Positions 55,667 to 64,000 of a stretch of 64,000 nt of DNA are shown here, piece after piece. Origin of the DNA: Enterobacter sp. (GTDB lineage Bacteria; Pseudomonadota; Gammaproteobacteria; Enterobacterales; Enterobacteriaceae). A program made the position numbers and the translations under genes. Under the pieces are notes generated by a model. The model was given only the letters and a program-made list of their open reading frames with translations. It did no database searches and had not been told where the DNA came from. The stretch spans positions 1-64,000 of the forward strand of contig JALCNW010000006.1 in NCBI GenBank assembly GCA_022649305.1, written 5' to 3'. Positions within the stretch are counted from its first letter, which is position 1. Each line of letters opens with the position of its first letter.

Positions 55667-56566
55667 ATGACGCGTAAAGACGGGCTACTGGCGTTGCTGG
55701 TCGTCGTGGTGTGGGGACTGAATTTTGTGGTTATCAAAGTGGGGTTACACAATATGCCTCCGCTGATGTTGGCGGGTCTGCGTTTTTTGCTGGTGGCGTT
55801 TCCGGCGTTGTTTTTTGTCGCTCGCCCGAAAATCCCGCTTCGCCTGCTGCTCGGTTACGGTTTGACGATTAGCTTTGGGCAATTCGCCTTTTTGTTTTGT
55901 GCGATCAAGTTCGGTATGCCAGCAGGTCTGGCATCGCTGGTTCTTCAGGCGCAGGCCTTCTTTACGATTATTCTCGGTGCGTTTGTGTTTCACGAGCGCT
56001 TGCAGGGGAAACAGCTGGCAGGGATAACGCTGGCGGTGTTTGGCGTGATGGTGCTGGTTGAGGCCAGTCTGAACGGCCAACATGTCGCGTTGCTGGGCTT
56101 TATGCTGACGCTGGCAGCAGGTCTCAGTTGGGCCTGCGGTAATATCTTCAACAAGCTCATTATGCAGCATGAGGCGCGCCCGGCGGTGATGTCGCTGGTG
56201 GTCTGGAGTGCGCTAATTCCGGTGGTGCCGTTTATGGTTGCCTCTTTCCTGCTGGACGGTCCGACATTAATGCTCAAAAGCCTTGTCGAGATTGACCTGA
56301 CGACGATCTTATCGCTGGTCTATCTGGCCTTTGTCGCCACTATCGTAGGCTATGGTATCTGGGGATCGCTGCTGGGGAGATATGAAACCTGGAGAGTTGC
56401 GCCGTTATCGCTGCTGGTTCCGGTGGTCGGTATCGCCAGTGCGGCAGTATTGCTGGGAGAGGAACTGACGGCATTACAGCTTGTGGGAGCGGTACTGGTC
56501 ATGGCCGGATTGTACATCAACGTTTTTGGTCTGCGGGTACGTAGGACGACACGTATTCGAGGCTGA
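55667..56566 (+). CDS. eamA: O-acetylserine/cysteine exporter EamA
   Basis: A 299-residue DMT exporter with ten helices in two EamA repeats, matching E. coli EamA (YdeD) along its whole length (VVVVWGLNFVVIKVGLHNMPPLMLAGLRF). It exports cysteine-pathway metabolites. A run ATAATCAGGGGCAGGAT gives the ribosome site. It is convergent with marB and shares a bidirectional terminator with it. Confidence 0.95.
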   Translation: MTRKDGLLALLVVVVWGLNFVVIKVGLHNMPPLMLAGLRFLLVAFPALFFVARPKIPLRLLLGYGLTISFGQFAFLFCAIKFGMPAGLASLVLQAQAFFTIILGAFVFHERLQGKQLAGITLAVFGVMVLVEASLNGQHVALLGFMLTLAAGLSWACGNIFNKLIMQHEARPAVMSLVVWSALIPVVPFMVASFLLDGPTLMLKSLVEIDLTTILSLVYLAFVATIVGYGIWGSLLGRYETWRVAPLSLLVPVVGIASAAVLLGEELTALQLVGAVLVMAGLYINVFGLRVRRTTRIRG

Positions 56567-56571
56567 AAAAA

Positions 56572-56590
56572 GCCCCGCATCACGCGGGGC
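56572..56590. terminator. Bidirectional terminator between eamA and marB
   Basis: Stem GCCCCGC/GCGGGGC with loop ATCAC; A-run on the left and AAAACG on the right, between convergent genes. Confidence 0.85.
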
Positions 56591-56598
56591 AAAACGAA

Positions 56599-56817
56599 TC
56601 AGAAGCCGTGCTGATTGTAATACGGCACGCCTAATTCGTCGGATTTGTCGCTTCCCGCACCCATGTGATTAAAATCATAAGGCGATTGTTCGTTTGCGGT
56701 CGGCAGAACCATCGCGTTGCGATTGCTCTGCTGTGCGGCATTGGGCGTTTGCTCCGCAAAAGTCTGGCCGGAGACCAGCACCAGTAAGGTGAGGGCGGCG
56801 GAGGCGGTGAATTTCAT
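56599..56817 (-). CDS. marB: MarB, small periplasmic Mar regulator
   Basis: A 72-residue exported protein of the same length as E. coli MarB. The signal peptide ends near TFA-EQTPN and the C-terminus carries the conserved YDFNHMGAGSDKSDELGVPYYNQHGF, split here by domain rather than by length. MarB lowers marA expression by an unclear periplasmic route. Last gene of marRAB. Confidence 0.93.
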   Translation of the reverse strand: MKFTASAALTLLVLVSGQTFAEQTPNAAQQSNRNAMVLPTANEQSPYDFNHMGAGSDKSDELGVPYYNQHGF

Positions 56818-56848
56818 GAGTTCCTCGGTTACGTCTTAATTCAGGCGA

Positions 56849-57238
56849 TTAGCAATGGCAATGGGTAAGGGGTAGCAAGTATCGGGATTCGCCGTGCATG
56901 CTGGTGATTCGATACTTATGCGGCGGCACGTCGAAATAGTTTTTGAACGTGCGGGTCAGGGTCTGTTGCGATTCAAACCCGTAACGCTCCGCCAGATACA
57001 GGATCGGTTCATTACTTTCTTTCAGCTTCTGAGCGATTTCGGTCAGCTTACGGCTGCGGATGTATTGACCTAATGAATGACCGGTCTCTTTTTTAAACAT
57101 CCGTTGCAGGTGCCATTTGGAATAACCTGAACGTTCAGACACCTTCTCAAGAGAGAGGGGTGATTCCAGGTTATCCTCGATCCAGCCCAAAATGCTATGA
57201 ATAGTGATGGCGTCATTATTGCGTCTGGACATCGTCAT
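56849..57238 (-). CDS. marA: Multiple antibiotic resistance activator MarA
   Basis: A 129-residue AraC-type activator with two helix-turn-helix units ([20 protein letters not shown] and [20 protein letters not shown]), nearly identical to E. coli MarA. It binds marboxes to raise acrAB, tolC, micF and its own operon. Starts at ATG 57238 (MTMSRRN); an internal ATG two codons later is the other accepted start. Eleven bases separate it from marR. Confidence 0.96.
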   Translation of the reverse strand: MTMSRRNNDAITIHSILGWIEDNLESPLSLEKVSERSGYSKWHLQRMFKKETGHSLGQYIRSRKLTEIAQKLKESNEPILYLAERYGFESQQTLTRTFKNYFDVPPHKYRITSMHGESRYLLPLTHCHC

Positions 57239-57250
57239 ACCTCTTTCTGT

Positions 57251-57685
57251 TTACGGCAGGATTTTCTTAAGCAAATGCTCAAGTGTGACGACTTCATCCG
57301 CCGTTAAGTTTTTTGTTAGTTCCTGATGCAGTGTAAGTCCTACTAGCTCATGACATTTTTCACACATGGCTGCACCGTCGCTGGTGAGTTGCACCAGTAC
57401 GCCACGCTTGTCATTTGGGTTAGGTCGTCTTTCAATCCATCCTTTGCAGACAAGACGATCGAGCATACGCGTGAGCGCGCCAAGATCGACAGAAAGCACC
57501 TTTTTAAGCTCAACAGGGGTAATGCAGACTTCGCAGCGAATGGAGCACAGCACTTTGAATTGCGTGGCAGTGATATCCATCGGGGACAAATAGTCGTTGA
57601 GCAGACGGTCTTTTTTCTGGTTTACCATGTGAATCAGTCGACCCAGTGGAATAATTTCATTGAAGAGATCACTGGTGCTTTTCAC
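57251..57685 (-). CDS. marR: MarR repressor
   Basis: A 144-residue winged-helix repressor of the same length as E. coli MarR, binding salicylate and copper-oxidised ligands. The start is GTG at 57685 (product MKSTSDLFNEIIPLGRL), as in E. coli; the longer frame crosses the operator. Cys80-equivalent, used in copper sensing, is kept in RLVCKGWIERRPNPNDKRG. First gene of marRAB. Confidence 0.96.
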   Translation of the reverse strand: MKSTSDLFNEIIPLGRLIHMVNQKKDRLLNDYLSPMDITATQFKVLCSIRCEVCITPVELKKVLSVDLGALTRMLDRLVCKGWIERRPNPNDKRGVLVQLTSDGAAMCEKCHELVGLTLHQELTKNLTADEVVTLEHLLKKILP

Positions 57686-57690
57686 AATGG

Positions 57691-57705
57691 TTGCCCTGGC
57701 AAGTA
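57691..57705 (-). promoter_or_regulatory. marO site II (MarR operator)
   Basis: TTGCCCTGGCAAGTA, the E. coli site II half-sites TACTTGCC-AGGGCAA read on the minus strand, between the marR start and the promoter. Confidence 0.9.
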
Positions 57706-57720
57706 GTTTAGTCACGGCAG

Positions 57721-57749
57721 ATATTATTGCTCAGGCAAGTATAAGTCAA
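57721..57749 (-). promoter_or_regulatory. marRAB promoter with MarR site I
   Basis: On the minus strand TTGACT (57749-57744) and TAATAT (57726-57721) are spaced by 17 bases. The MarR site I (57727-57741) fills the spacer, so repressor and RNA polymerase compete directly. Confidence 0.9.
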
Positions 57750-57764
57750 CTGAATGTATTCGCG

Positions 57765-57783
57765 GATGCCACGTTTTGCTAAA
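57765..57783 (-). promoter_or_regulatory. marbox (MarA/SoxS/Rob site)
   Basis: On the minus strand TTTAGCAAAACGTGGCATC matches the E. coli marbox upstream of marRAB, 16 bases before the -35 element. It allows autoactivation by MarA. Confidence 0.92.
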
Positions 57784-57942
57784 ACGATTAATGAACTTTT
57801 TTGAGTCTGTTTTAAATCATAAACATAACGCTTAGTTATAGTTACGCGGTGGAAAATAGTGCTTACATCGTCTTCATGGCTCAATTGCCCTGTTTCACCG
57901 TATAATTAGGGCGTTGATTAAGGATAAGGACGGCGACAGGCT

Positions 57943-58608
57943 ATGGTGGAACTTTTTAAAGCAATTGGACTTGGGCTGGTGGTGTTGTTGCCGCTGGCGA
58001 ACCCGTTAACGACCGTGGCACTGTTTTTAGGTCTGGCGGGCAATATGAACAGCGCCGAACGTAACCATCAGTCATTGATGGCATCGGTTTACGTGTTCGC
58101 GATCATGATGGTGGCCTATTACGCAGGCCAGGTAGTAATGAACACCTTCGGCATTTCTATTCCGGGTCTGCGTATCGCCGGTGGTTTGATCGTTGCTTTT
58201 ATCGGATTCAGGATGCTGTTCCCGGCGCATAAAGTGCATGAGTCGCCTGAAGCCAAAAGCAAATCAGAAGAGCTGGAAGATGAACCTTCCGCGAATATCG
58301 CGTTTGTGCCACTGGCGATGCCGAGTACGGCGGGGCCGGGGACGATTGCGATGATCATCAGCTCGTCCTCAACGGTGCGTGATGGATCAACGTTCTCTGC
58401 GTGGGTGGTGTTGGTTGCGCCCCCACTCATCTTCGCCCTCATTGGCGTTATCTTATGGGGCAGCCTGCGCAGCTCTGGCGCAATCATGCGCTGGGTAGGC
58501 AAGGGCGGTATAGAGGCGATCTCCCGTCTGATGGGCTTCCTGCTGGTCTGTATGGGCGTGCAGTTCATCATCAACGGCGTACTGGAAATTATTAAGACCT
58601 ATCATTAA
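57943..58608 (+). CDS. marC: MarC-family inner-membrane protein
   Basis: A 221-residue protein with six helices, the same length as E. coli MarC and nearly identical ([27 protein letters not shown]). Despite the name it is not needed for multidrug resistance; its function is unknown. Divergent from marRAB across the operator region, as in E. coli. A clear terminator follows. Confidence 0.96.
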   Translation: MVELFKAIGLGLVVLLPLANPLTTVALFLGLAGNMNSAERNHQSLMASVYVFAIMMVAYYAGQVVMNTFGISIPGLRIAGGLIVAFIGFRMLFPAHKVHESPEAKSKSEELEDEPSANIAFVPLAMPSTAGPGTIAMIISSSSTVRDGSTFSAWVVLVAPPLIFALIGVILWGSLRSSGAIMRWVGKGGIEAISRLMGFLLVCMGVQFIINGVLEIIKTYH

Positions 58609-58610
58609 TA

Positions 58611-58636
58611 AAAAGGGTGGCTCAGCCACCCTTTTT
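58611..58636. terminator. Bidirectional terminator between marC and sotB
   Basis: AAAAGGGTGGCT-C-AGCCACCCTTTT, with T-run on either strand, between convergent genes. Confidence 0.92.
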
Positions 58637-58637
58637 T

Positions 58638-59834
58638 CTATCCGCGATGCGGCTGTTCTTCGAGCGCCACAGGCCATTTTCGAAAAATCAAAATTGACCA
58701 AATCAACGCTGCCAGAGCCGGGATAGCGCCCAGATACCCAATCGCTGACATCGAAAGATGCAGGCTGATCTGATTGCCGAGCAGGGCTCCTGCGCCAATA
58801 CCAATATTGAATATCCCGGAAAAAAGTGACATTGCCACGTCGGTCGCGTCCGGTGCCAGCGCCAGCACTTTGACCTGCATCCCGAGACCGATAATCATTA
58901 TCGCTACGCCCCAGAACAGACTCAGCACTGCAAGATGACTTTCGCTTTGCGAGGCGGGCATCAAGAGCAGCAGGCACGCCAGCAGCAGACCAATTGCGCT
59001 ACTCACCAGCAGCGAGGCGTGTTTGTTCCCCAGCTTGCCGAACAGCAGGCTGCCGACAATGCCTGCGCCACCAAGAATCAATAACAGGACTGTTGCAAAG
59101 TTTGCGCTAAAGCCCGCGACGACTTGCACAAACGGCTCGATATAGCTGTACGCAGTGTAATGCGCGGTAACCACGATGACCGTCAGCAGATAAATGCTCA
59201 TCAGCGCCGGGCGACGAAACAGCAGAGGCAGGCTTTTCAGCGAGCCTGAATGTTCGCTTGGGAGTGTTGGCAAAAGTTTGATCAGGCACAGCAGCGTGAT
59301 CAGCGCGCCCATTCCGATGGCGAAGAAGGTGGTACGCCAGCCGAAATACTGCCCGACAATACGCCCTATCGGCAGGCCTAATACCATCGCCAGTGCGGTG
59401 CCGGTGGCAAGCAGACTCAGTGCCTGGGCCCGTTTACCAGCAGGGGCCAGACGGATCGCTAACGAGGCGGTTATCGACCAGAAAATAGCGTGCGCAAATG
59501 CGATGCCAATCCTGCTGACGATCAGCACGGTGAAATTCCACGCCAGGAAAGAGAGCACGTGGCTTGCGATAAACACCACAAATAGCACAATCAGCAATTT
59601 ACGACGTTCCACCTTACTGGTCAGCAGCATAAAAGGAAGCGACATCAAGGCCACTACCCATGCGTAAATGGTGAGCATGATACCGACCTGCGCCGTTTCC
59701 ATATGGAAACTTTGAGCAATATCGGACAGCAGGCCAACGGGGACAAATTCAGTGGTATTGAAGATAAAGGCGGCAATGGCAAGCGTGACCACACGTAGCC
59801 ACGCGACCCTGCGGGAAACCGTGTTCGTTGTCAT
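58638..59834 (-). CDS. sotB: Sugar/arabinose efflux MFS transporter SotB
   Basis: A 398-residue twelve-helix MFS protein aligning with E. coli SotB/YdeA (396) throughout ([37 protein letters not shown] region). It exports arabinose and IPTG-like sugars. Starts at ATG 59834. Convergent to marC and divergent from the PhzF-family gene. Confidence 0.95.
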   Translation of the reverse strand: MTTNTVSRRVAWLRVVTLAIAAFIFNTTEFVPVGLLSDIAQSFHMETAQVGIMLTIYAWVVALMSLPFMLLTSKVERRKLLIVLFVVFIASHVLSFLAWNFTVLIVSRIGIAFAHAIFWSITASLAIRLAPAGKRAQALSLLATGTALAMVLGLPIGRIVGQYFGWRTTFFAIGMGALITLLCLIKLLPTLPSEHSGSLKSLPLLFRRPALMSIYLLTVIVVTAHYTAYSYIEPFVQVVAGFSANFATVLLLILGGAGIVGSLLFGKLGNKHASLLVSSAIGLLLACLLLLMPASQSESHLAVLSLFWGVAIMIIGLGMQVKVLALAPDATDVAMSLFSGIFNIGIGAGALLGNQISLHLSMSAIGYLGAIPALAALIWSILIFRKWPVALEEQPHRG

Positions 59835-60007
59835 AGGAATAAGGGGGTTCGTTGCGAATAAGATGAGGACGCGATCTTAAAGCCTTACCTGGCGAAAAGA
59901 CAATCATTATGTGATGCAGATCTCATAATTTACGTTTCAATAGCGCTGGCGAAGGGGGTTGTTTTCATTGAATATAAAGAAAAGCACAATAAACAGGTGG
60001 TGACACA

Positions 60008-60799
60008 ATGCAGCAAATTGATTTTTATCTGGTGGATGCGTTCAGCGACCGGGCCTTTGCCGGAAATGCAGCCGCAGTCTGCCCACTTGAAGAGTGGCTC
60101 CCGGACGAGACGTTGCTGAAAATGGCTCAGCAGCACAATCAGTCAGAAACTGCGTTTTTTGTGCGCAACGATAAAGGCTTTGAGCTGCGCTGGTTCACCA
60201 CGCAGTATGAAATCAACCTGTGCGGCCATGCCACGCTTGCCGCATCACACGTGATTTTCGAGTATCTGGACTATCCGCACACGGAAATTGTCTTCTCAAC
60301 CCGCTTTGTCGGGGAGCTTACCGTCAAGCGCAGGGGCGACTGGCTCACGCTCAACTTCCCGGCCTGGACGAGCGAACCGATCGATAATCCGCCGGCGTTA
60401 CTGTTCTTTGCCCTTGGGATCGAAGGGGCCAAAGAGGTTCGCGCCGGACGGGATTATATGGTGGTGCTTGAGAATCAACAGCAGGTTGAAGCGTTAATAC
60501 CGGATATCGAAGCGATGATGCCGCTGGATAAAATGGTCTGCGTGACCGCGCCGGGGGATGAGTACGACTTTGTCAGCCGCTTCTTCTGTCCGGGGGAGTC
60601 GGTGCCGGAAGATCCAGTGACCGGATCTACTCACAGTATGTTAATTCCCTACTGGAGCGAAAAACTCGGTAAAACGCAGATGCAAGCCCGCCAGGTTTCA
60701 GCCCGTGGCGGGGACTTACGTTGTGAACTGCTGGGCGACCGCGTCCTGATCGCAGGTCAGGCAACGCTGTACCTCAAGGGTACCGTCTTTTTACGTTAA
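60008..60799 (+). CDS. PhzF-family isomerase
   Basis: A 263-residue protein of the PhzF/YddE fold, with the N-terminal VDAFSDRAFAGNAAAVC, the active-site Glu47 (HNQSETAFF) and the C-terminal DPVTGSTHSMLIPYW. PhzF isomerises a phenazine precursor; most enterobacterial members act on unknown metabolites. It is somewhat shorter than YddE (297), so it belongs to another subgroup. It ends in a four-base overlap with the convergent DMT gene. Confidence 0.88.
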   Translation: MQQIDFYLVDAFSDRAFAGNAAAVCPLEEWLPDETLLKMAQQHNQSETAFFVRNDKGFELRWFTTQYEINLCGHATLAASHVIFEYLDYPHTEIVFSTRFVGELTVKRRGDWLTLNFPAWTSEPIDNPPALLFFALGIEGAKEVRAGRDYMVVLENQQQVEALIPDIEAMMPLDKMVCVTAPGDEYDFVSRFFCPGESVPEDPVTGSTHSMLIPYWSEKLGKTQMQARQVSARGGDLRCELLGDRVLIAGQATLYLKGTVFLR

Positions 60800-61284
60800 T
60801 TTGCCTCGCGGACGGGGTCAGGCTCCGTCCGATTTTCTACTTTCGTTTGCTGGCTTGAATAGATAAAGGCCAGGGCGATGGCCAGACAAACGACGGCACC
60901 AAGACGATTCATCGAGAACGGGATGGTCGCGTTGCCTAACCAGCCAAAGTTATCGATCAACATACTCATCGTTAATTGACCAAAAATGACGGCAACCGTC
61001 GCCACGGCAGTTCCGATGCGCTGTACGGCCAACACCATCACCACAATATAGGGTACGCCGAACATCGCACCCACCAGCTGCCATTTAGGAACGTCGAGCA
61101 GGCTGACGGCATGTTTCGGTTCAAAGAAAAATATCAACAGGGCCGTAATGAGAGCCCCGACCGAGAAGGTCAAAAATGCGCTGCGTAATACGCCGACGTG
61201 ACTGCCGAGCTGACCGTTGATTGCGGCCTGAATACTCAGCGTGGCGCCGCCAACAACCGCCAGAATAATCATCAGGAGGGTCAT
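60796..61284 (-). CDS. DMT half-transporter, YdcZ/DUF606 family (second of pair)
   Basis: A 162-residue membrane protein with five helices, beginning MTLLMIILAVVGGATLSIQAAINGQLGSHVG, the DUF606 signature. Half-size members usually work as heterodimers with an adjacent partner. The partner lies nine bases upstream. The substrate is unknown. Confidence 0.87.
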   Translation of the reverse strand: MTLLMIILAVVGGATLSIQAAINGQLGSHVGVLRSAFLTFSVGALITALLIFFFEPKHAVSLLDVPKWQLVGAMFGVPYIVVMVLAVQRIGTAVATVAVIFGQLTMSMLIDNFGWLGNATIPFSMNRLGAVVCLAIALAFIYSSQQTKVENRTEPDPVREAN

Positions 61285-61293
61285 ATTGCTTCC

Positions 61294-61728
61294 TTAACCT
61301 TGTGCAACCAGCGCCAGTGCGCTGAGGATGAAAATCAACGCGAGAATGCGCTTGCCGTTTATTTTTCTGCGTGGGCTACCCAGCAGACCATAGTGGTCAA
61401 TGATCAGGCTTTTAAATACCTGACCGGCAAGAATGCCAATCATCGTCAGCGCTATGCCGATAACCGGCGTGGTCACCGTTAAAATAATCACATAAACGGG
61501 TCCGAGTACGCCGCCCAGAAGCTGCCACGAAGGTTGAGCGAAAAAGGAGGGGCTATTGCGCGGGCTGAAAAACAGCATCAATAAGAAAGTGAGCGCCGCA
61601 CCCACGCCAAAAATGCTGAATGTCGCCCACAGATCGCCGACCTGACTGCCCAGGGGGCCTAATAATCCCGCTTCGATGGACAAGCCCATCCCGCCCGCCA
61701 CAACGAATATAATCAGTAAAAGATGCAT
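61294..61728 (-). CDS. DMT half-transporter, YdcZ/DUF606 family (first of pair)
   Basis: A 144-residue five-helix protein (MHLLLIIFVVAGGMGLSIEAGLLGPLGSQVG) paralogous to the next gene. Positions that align, such as the N-terminal GGxxLSIxAxxxGxLGSxVG, show the two arose by duplication, and opposite membrane topologies are likely. Divergent from a LysR gene that probably regulates the pair. Confidence 0.87.
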   Translation of the reverse strand: MHLLLIIFVVAGGMGLSIEAGLLGPLGSQVGDLWATFSIFGVGAALTFLLMLFFSPRNSPSFFAQPSWQLLGGVLGPVYVIILTVTTPVIGIALTMIGILAGQVFKSLIIDHYGLLGSPRRKINGKRILALIFILSALALVAQG

Positions 61729-61827
61729 CGTTAACTCTATACAGTGATTCAGGCGGTGGAGGTTACCGCGTTAGCGCGTTGCGAAAAATGCTATAGTGCG
61801 TGAAACACCTTTGCAGGAAATGCGTCA

Positions 61828-62775
61828 ATGTACGACCTCGGTTCCGTCAATCTTCGCGCGCTGAAAATTTTTTTGGATGTCTTTGATGCGCAAAATTTTT
61901 CCGTCGTTGCCCGACGCGAAGGGATCTCGGCTTCGCAGGTGTCGCGGGTCATCCATCAACTTGAAGATGCACTGGGACAGCAGCTTTTTTATCGCAATAC
62001 GCGGGCAATCATCCCGACGGAAAGCGGACGCCTTTTTGCCGAGTACGCCCGAAATATTGCCGGACAAATCGAAGCCGCTCGTGAGGCGCTATCTGAGCGT
62101 AATATTGAGCCTTCGGGGCTGGTTCGAATTAATGCGCCCGTGTTCTTCGGGCAGCGACATATTGCGCCATGGCTTGCGGGTTTATCTGAACGTTATCCGC
62201 GCCTGCTGATTGAAATGATCCAGACCGATGATTTTATTGATCCACATAAAGATGCGGCGGATGTGATATTCCGTATTGGCGCGCTGACGGATTCAGCCTT
62301 CCACGCGCGGGTTTTTGGTACGCAGCATTATCAGTTGGCAGCCTCAGCGGATTGGATTCGCCAGCATGGTGTGCCTTCAAGCCCTGACGATTTGAGCAGG
62401 CTGCCTTGCCTGGTTTATCGCGGCTCGTCCGGTCCAAACCGTTGGCATTTTAGAAAGCCGGGCAGGGCGTGGGTGCATTACCCCGTCTCGCCGCTGCTGA
62501 GTTCAAATAACGCAGATACGTTACTCCAGGCGGCATCCGGTGGGATGGGGCTGGTTCTGTTCCCGGACTGGCTGATGGGGGATAAACTCCGGTCGGGGGA
62601 ACTGGTCGCGCTTTTGCCCGAATATGAAACCTCAATTAATACCGAACCCCAGTCTATCGCGGCGATATATCCCCATGCTCGCCATCCACCCCTCAACGTC
62701 CGGGCGGTGATTGATTATTACGTTGAGGTGTTTGGTACGCCGCTTTATTGGCAAGTACCTGACAGCACATCATAA
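61828..62775 (+). CDS. LysR-family regulator
   Basis: A 315-residue LysR protein with an N-terminal helix-turn-helix (NFSVVARREGISASQVSRVIHQLEDALGQQLF) and an effector domain of the CrgA/DhcR-like group (SGLVRINAPVFFGQRHIAPWLAGL). It lies 99 bases from the divergent DMT pair and is the likely regulator of that exporter. Start ATG 61828 with GCAGGAAATG upstream. Confidence 0.88.
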   Translation: MYDLGSVNLRALKIFLDVFDAQNFSVVARREGISASQVSRVIHQLEDALGQQLFYRNTRAIIPTESGRLFAEYARNIAGQIEAAREALSERNIEPSGLVRINAPVFFGQRHIAPWLAGLSERYPRLLIEMIQTDDFIDPHKDAADVIFRIGALTDSAFHARVFGTQHYQLAASADWIRQHGVPSSPDDLSRLPCLVYRGSSGPNRWHFRKPGRAWVHYPVSPLLSSNNADTLLQAASGGMGLVLFPDWLMGDKLRSGELVALLPEYETSINTEPQSIAAIYPHARHPPLNVRAVIDYYVEVFGTPLYWQVPDSTS

Positions 62776-62843
62776 GTTAATACTATGAAGGTCCATCGGT
62801 AACGCAGCGCTATGTTGGAGTAAAAACAACAAAGGAGCCTGCT

Positions 62844-63326
62844 ATGTATTCGATCACCTCTGAATCCGCTTCACATCCCGATATTATTACGCTCATTGCT
62901 GCGCTCGATGCTTATCAGAGCGAACTCTATCCAGCGGAGAGCAATCACTTGCTCGATCTGTCGCAATTACCGACTGAACGCCTGATCGTGATGGCGATCC
63001 GCGATCGTCAGCTGAAAGCCGTCGGCTGCGGCGCGATTGTCCTGAATGATGACGGAACCGGTGAGATGAAGCGGGTCTACATTGACCCGACGCATCGTGG
63101 GCAGCAGTTGGGCGAGAAGCTGCTTGCTGCCCTGGAAGATGAAGCGCTTTCACGCGGATGCCACACGTTACGTCTGGAGACCGGTATTAAGCAGCACGCG
63201 GCGGTACGCCTTTATGAAAACCACGGGTACTTTATGCGCGAAGCATTTGCCCCTTACGCCGAGGATCCGCTAAGCCTGTTTATGGAGAAAGCGCTGGTGG
63301 CAGACGTTCGTTTAGCAGCGCTATAA
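62844..63326 (+). CDS. GNAT-family N-acetyltransferase
   Basis: A 160-residue GNAT acetyltransferase. Motif A, which binds acetyl-CoA, is [21 protein letters not shown], and motif B includes [19 protein letters not shown]. The acceptor is unknown. It has a strong AAGGAG site and overlaps the convergent ptrR gene by 47 bases. Confidence 0.88.
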   Translation: MYSITSESASHPDIITLIAALDAYQSELYPAESNHLLDLSQLPTERLIVMAIRDRQLKAVGCGAIVLNDDGTGEMKRVYIDPTHRGQQLGEKLLAALEDEALSRGCHTLRLETGIKQHAAVRLYENHGYFMREAFAPYAEDPLSLFMEKALVADVRLAAL

Positions 63327-64000
63327 ACGCTTCAAGCTGGCGCGTCATCGCCCCGCGTCGCCATACCAGCCAGGTCGTGAGCCAGCGCCAGTTTTCCGCC
63401 AGCGGCCAGGCTTCAACCTGAAGATGCCCCGGCATGCTTTCAAGCATGGAGCGGGGCATCAGCGCCACTCCCGCACCCGCTATCACGCAGGCCAGCATAC
63501 CGTGATAAGACTCCATTTCATGGATACGTCCCGGCATCGCCCGGTCGGCATGAAACCAGCTCTCCAGATGCCTGCGATAAGAGCAATTTGCCCGGAATGC
63601 GTAAACATCGCTGCCATTAAGCTGCGTCGCACGTGTCACTTTTGCATGTCCTGCCGCCACGACCAGCATCATCTCTTCCTGATAGACAGGCATCCCGTCC
63701 AGCTCTGGATGCGATAGCGGACCATCAACAAACGCGGCACTCAGGGTGCCTTCCAGCACGCCGTCGATCATCGTCCCGGACGGGCCTGTGGAGAGCGCAA
63801 ACTGAATGCGCGGATAACGCTGATTGAACCGCGCCAGAGATTCTGGGATCCGGACAGCGGCGGTACTTTCAAGCGCACCGAGGGCGAACAATCCCTGCGG
63901 TTCATCCCCGGCGACGACCATGCGGGCTTCATCTACCAGCGCCAGGATCTGTTTGCTGTAACGCAAAAAATTGTGTCCCGCCGGAGAAAGACGCAGGCGC
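63280..64000 (-). CDS. ptrR: LysR-type regulator PtrR (YneJ), partial
   Basis: The 5' end lies beyond the window; the frame is open to the last base (reading [25 protein letters not shown]). The visible 240 codons match E. coli PtrR/YneJ closely ([37 protein letters not shown] region), with the N-terminal DNA-binding domain missing. In E. coli, PtrR controls the adjacent sad (succinate semialdehyde dehydrogenase) and putrescine use. Its place near sotB agrees with E. coli. Confidence 0.92.
   Translation of the reverse strand, partial: RLRLSPAGHNFLRYSKQILALVDEARMVVAGDEPQGLFALGALESTAAVRIPESLARFNQRYPRIQFALSTGPSGTMIDGVLEGTLSAAFVDGPLSHPELDGMPVYQEEMMLVVAAGHAKVTRATQLNGSDVYAFRANCSYRRHLESWFHADRAMPGRIHEMESYHGMLACVIAGAGVALMPRSMLESMPGHLQVEAWPLAENWRWLTTWLVWRRGAMTRQLEAFIALLNERLPPALSP

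Overview
The window is chromosomal DNA of an Enterobacteriaceae species close to Enterobacter, Lelliottia or Leclercia; the exact genus cannot be fixed by eye. The backbone follows two Escherichia coli K-12 segments that are far apart in K-12. The first runs hrpA, ydcF, aldA, cybB, trg, ydcI, ydcJ, opgD, ydcK, tehAB, ydcL, ydcO, ydcN, rlhA, yncJ. The second runs ydeE, eamA, marBAR, marC, sotB, ptrR. Between and inside these anchors sit accessory blocks absent from the K-12 order I remember.

Region by region: 1-4.6 kb holds the end of hrpA and a three-gene export pump (NodT, HlyD and MFS types). 4.8-10.5 kb carries ydcF, aldA, an esterase, cybB and a metabolite:proton symporter. 10.5-17.7 kb is the most mosaic stretch: SOS-controlled umuDC, an AT-rich family 9 glycosyltransferase, gene fragments, an orphan type VI cassette (Hcp, Tlde1-like L,D-transpeptidase-fold effector, small membrane protein likely to be the immunity factor), a phage relic with its own LexA box and a nonsense codon, and frmRA without frmB. 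17.9-25.4 kb has trg, a TonB-domain lipoprotein, a PQQ-dependent membrane dehydrogenase and the divergent ydcI/ydcJ pair. 25.4-31.3 kb is an insert of an esterase, a LysR regulator, an OmpN-like porin, an aminotransferase and an amino-acid binding protein. 31.5-45.7 kb returns to the ydc backbone, interrupted by a divergent peptidase T-like/DppA-like pair and a divergent exporter/AraC pair.

46.0-54.2 kb bridges the two K-12 segments: an unknown exported protein, a MetE-like enzyme behind MetJ boxes, the five-gene urea transporter urtABCDE behind a near-perfect sigma-54 promoter and an NtrC-like dyad, and zinT behind a Zur box. 54.3-64 kb carries ydeE, eamA, the intact mar locus with operators and marbox, sotB, a PhzF-family protein, a pair of half-size DMT transporters with a divergent LysR gene, an acetyltransferase and the 3' part of ptrR.

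Common themes are nutrient scavenging (urea, peptides, amino acids, zinc, sugar acids), small-molecule export, and stress responses (SOS, formaldehyde, tellurite, multidrug). The best candidate for something little described is the Hcp-effector-immunity cassette and its position beside an SOS-boxed phage relic. I saw no rRNA, tRNA, CRISPR array, intact insertion sequence or integrase.
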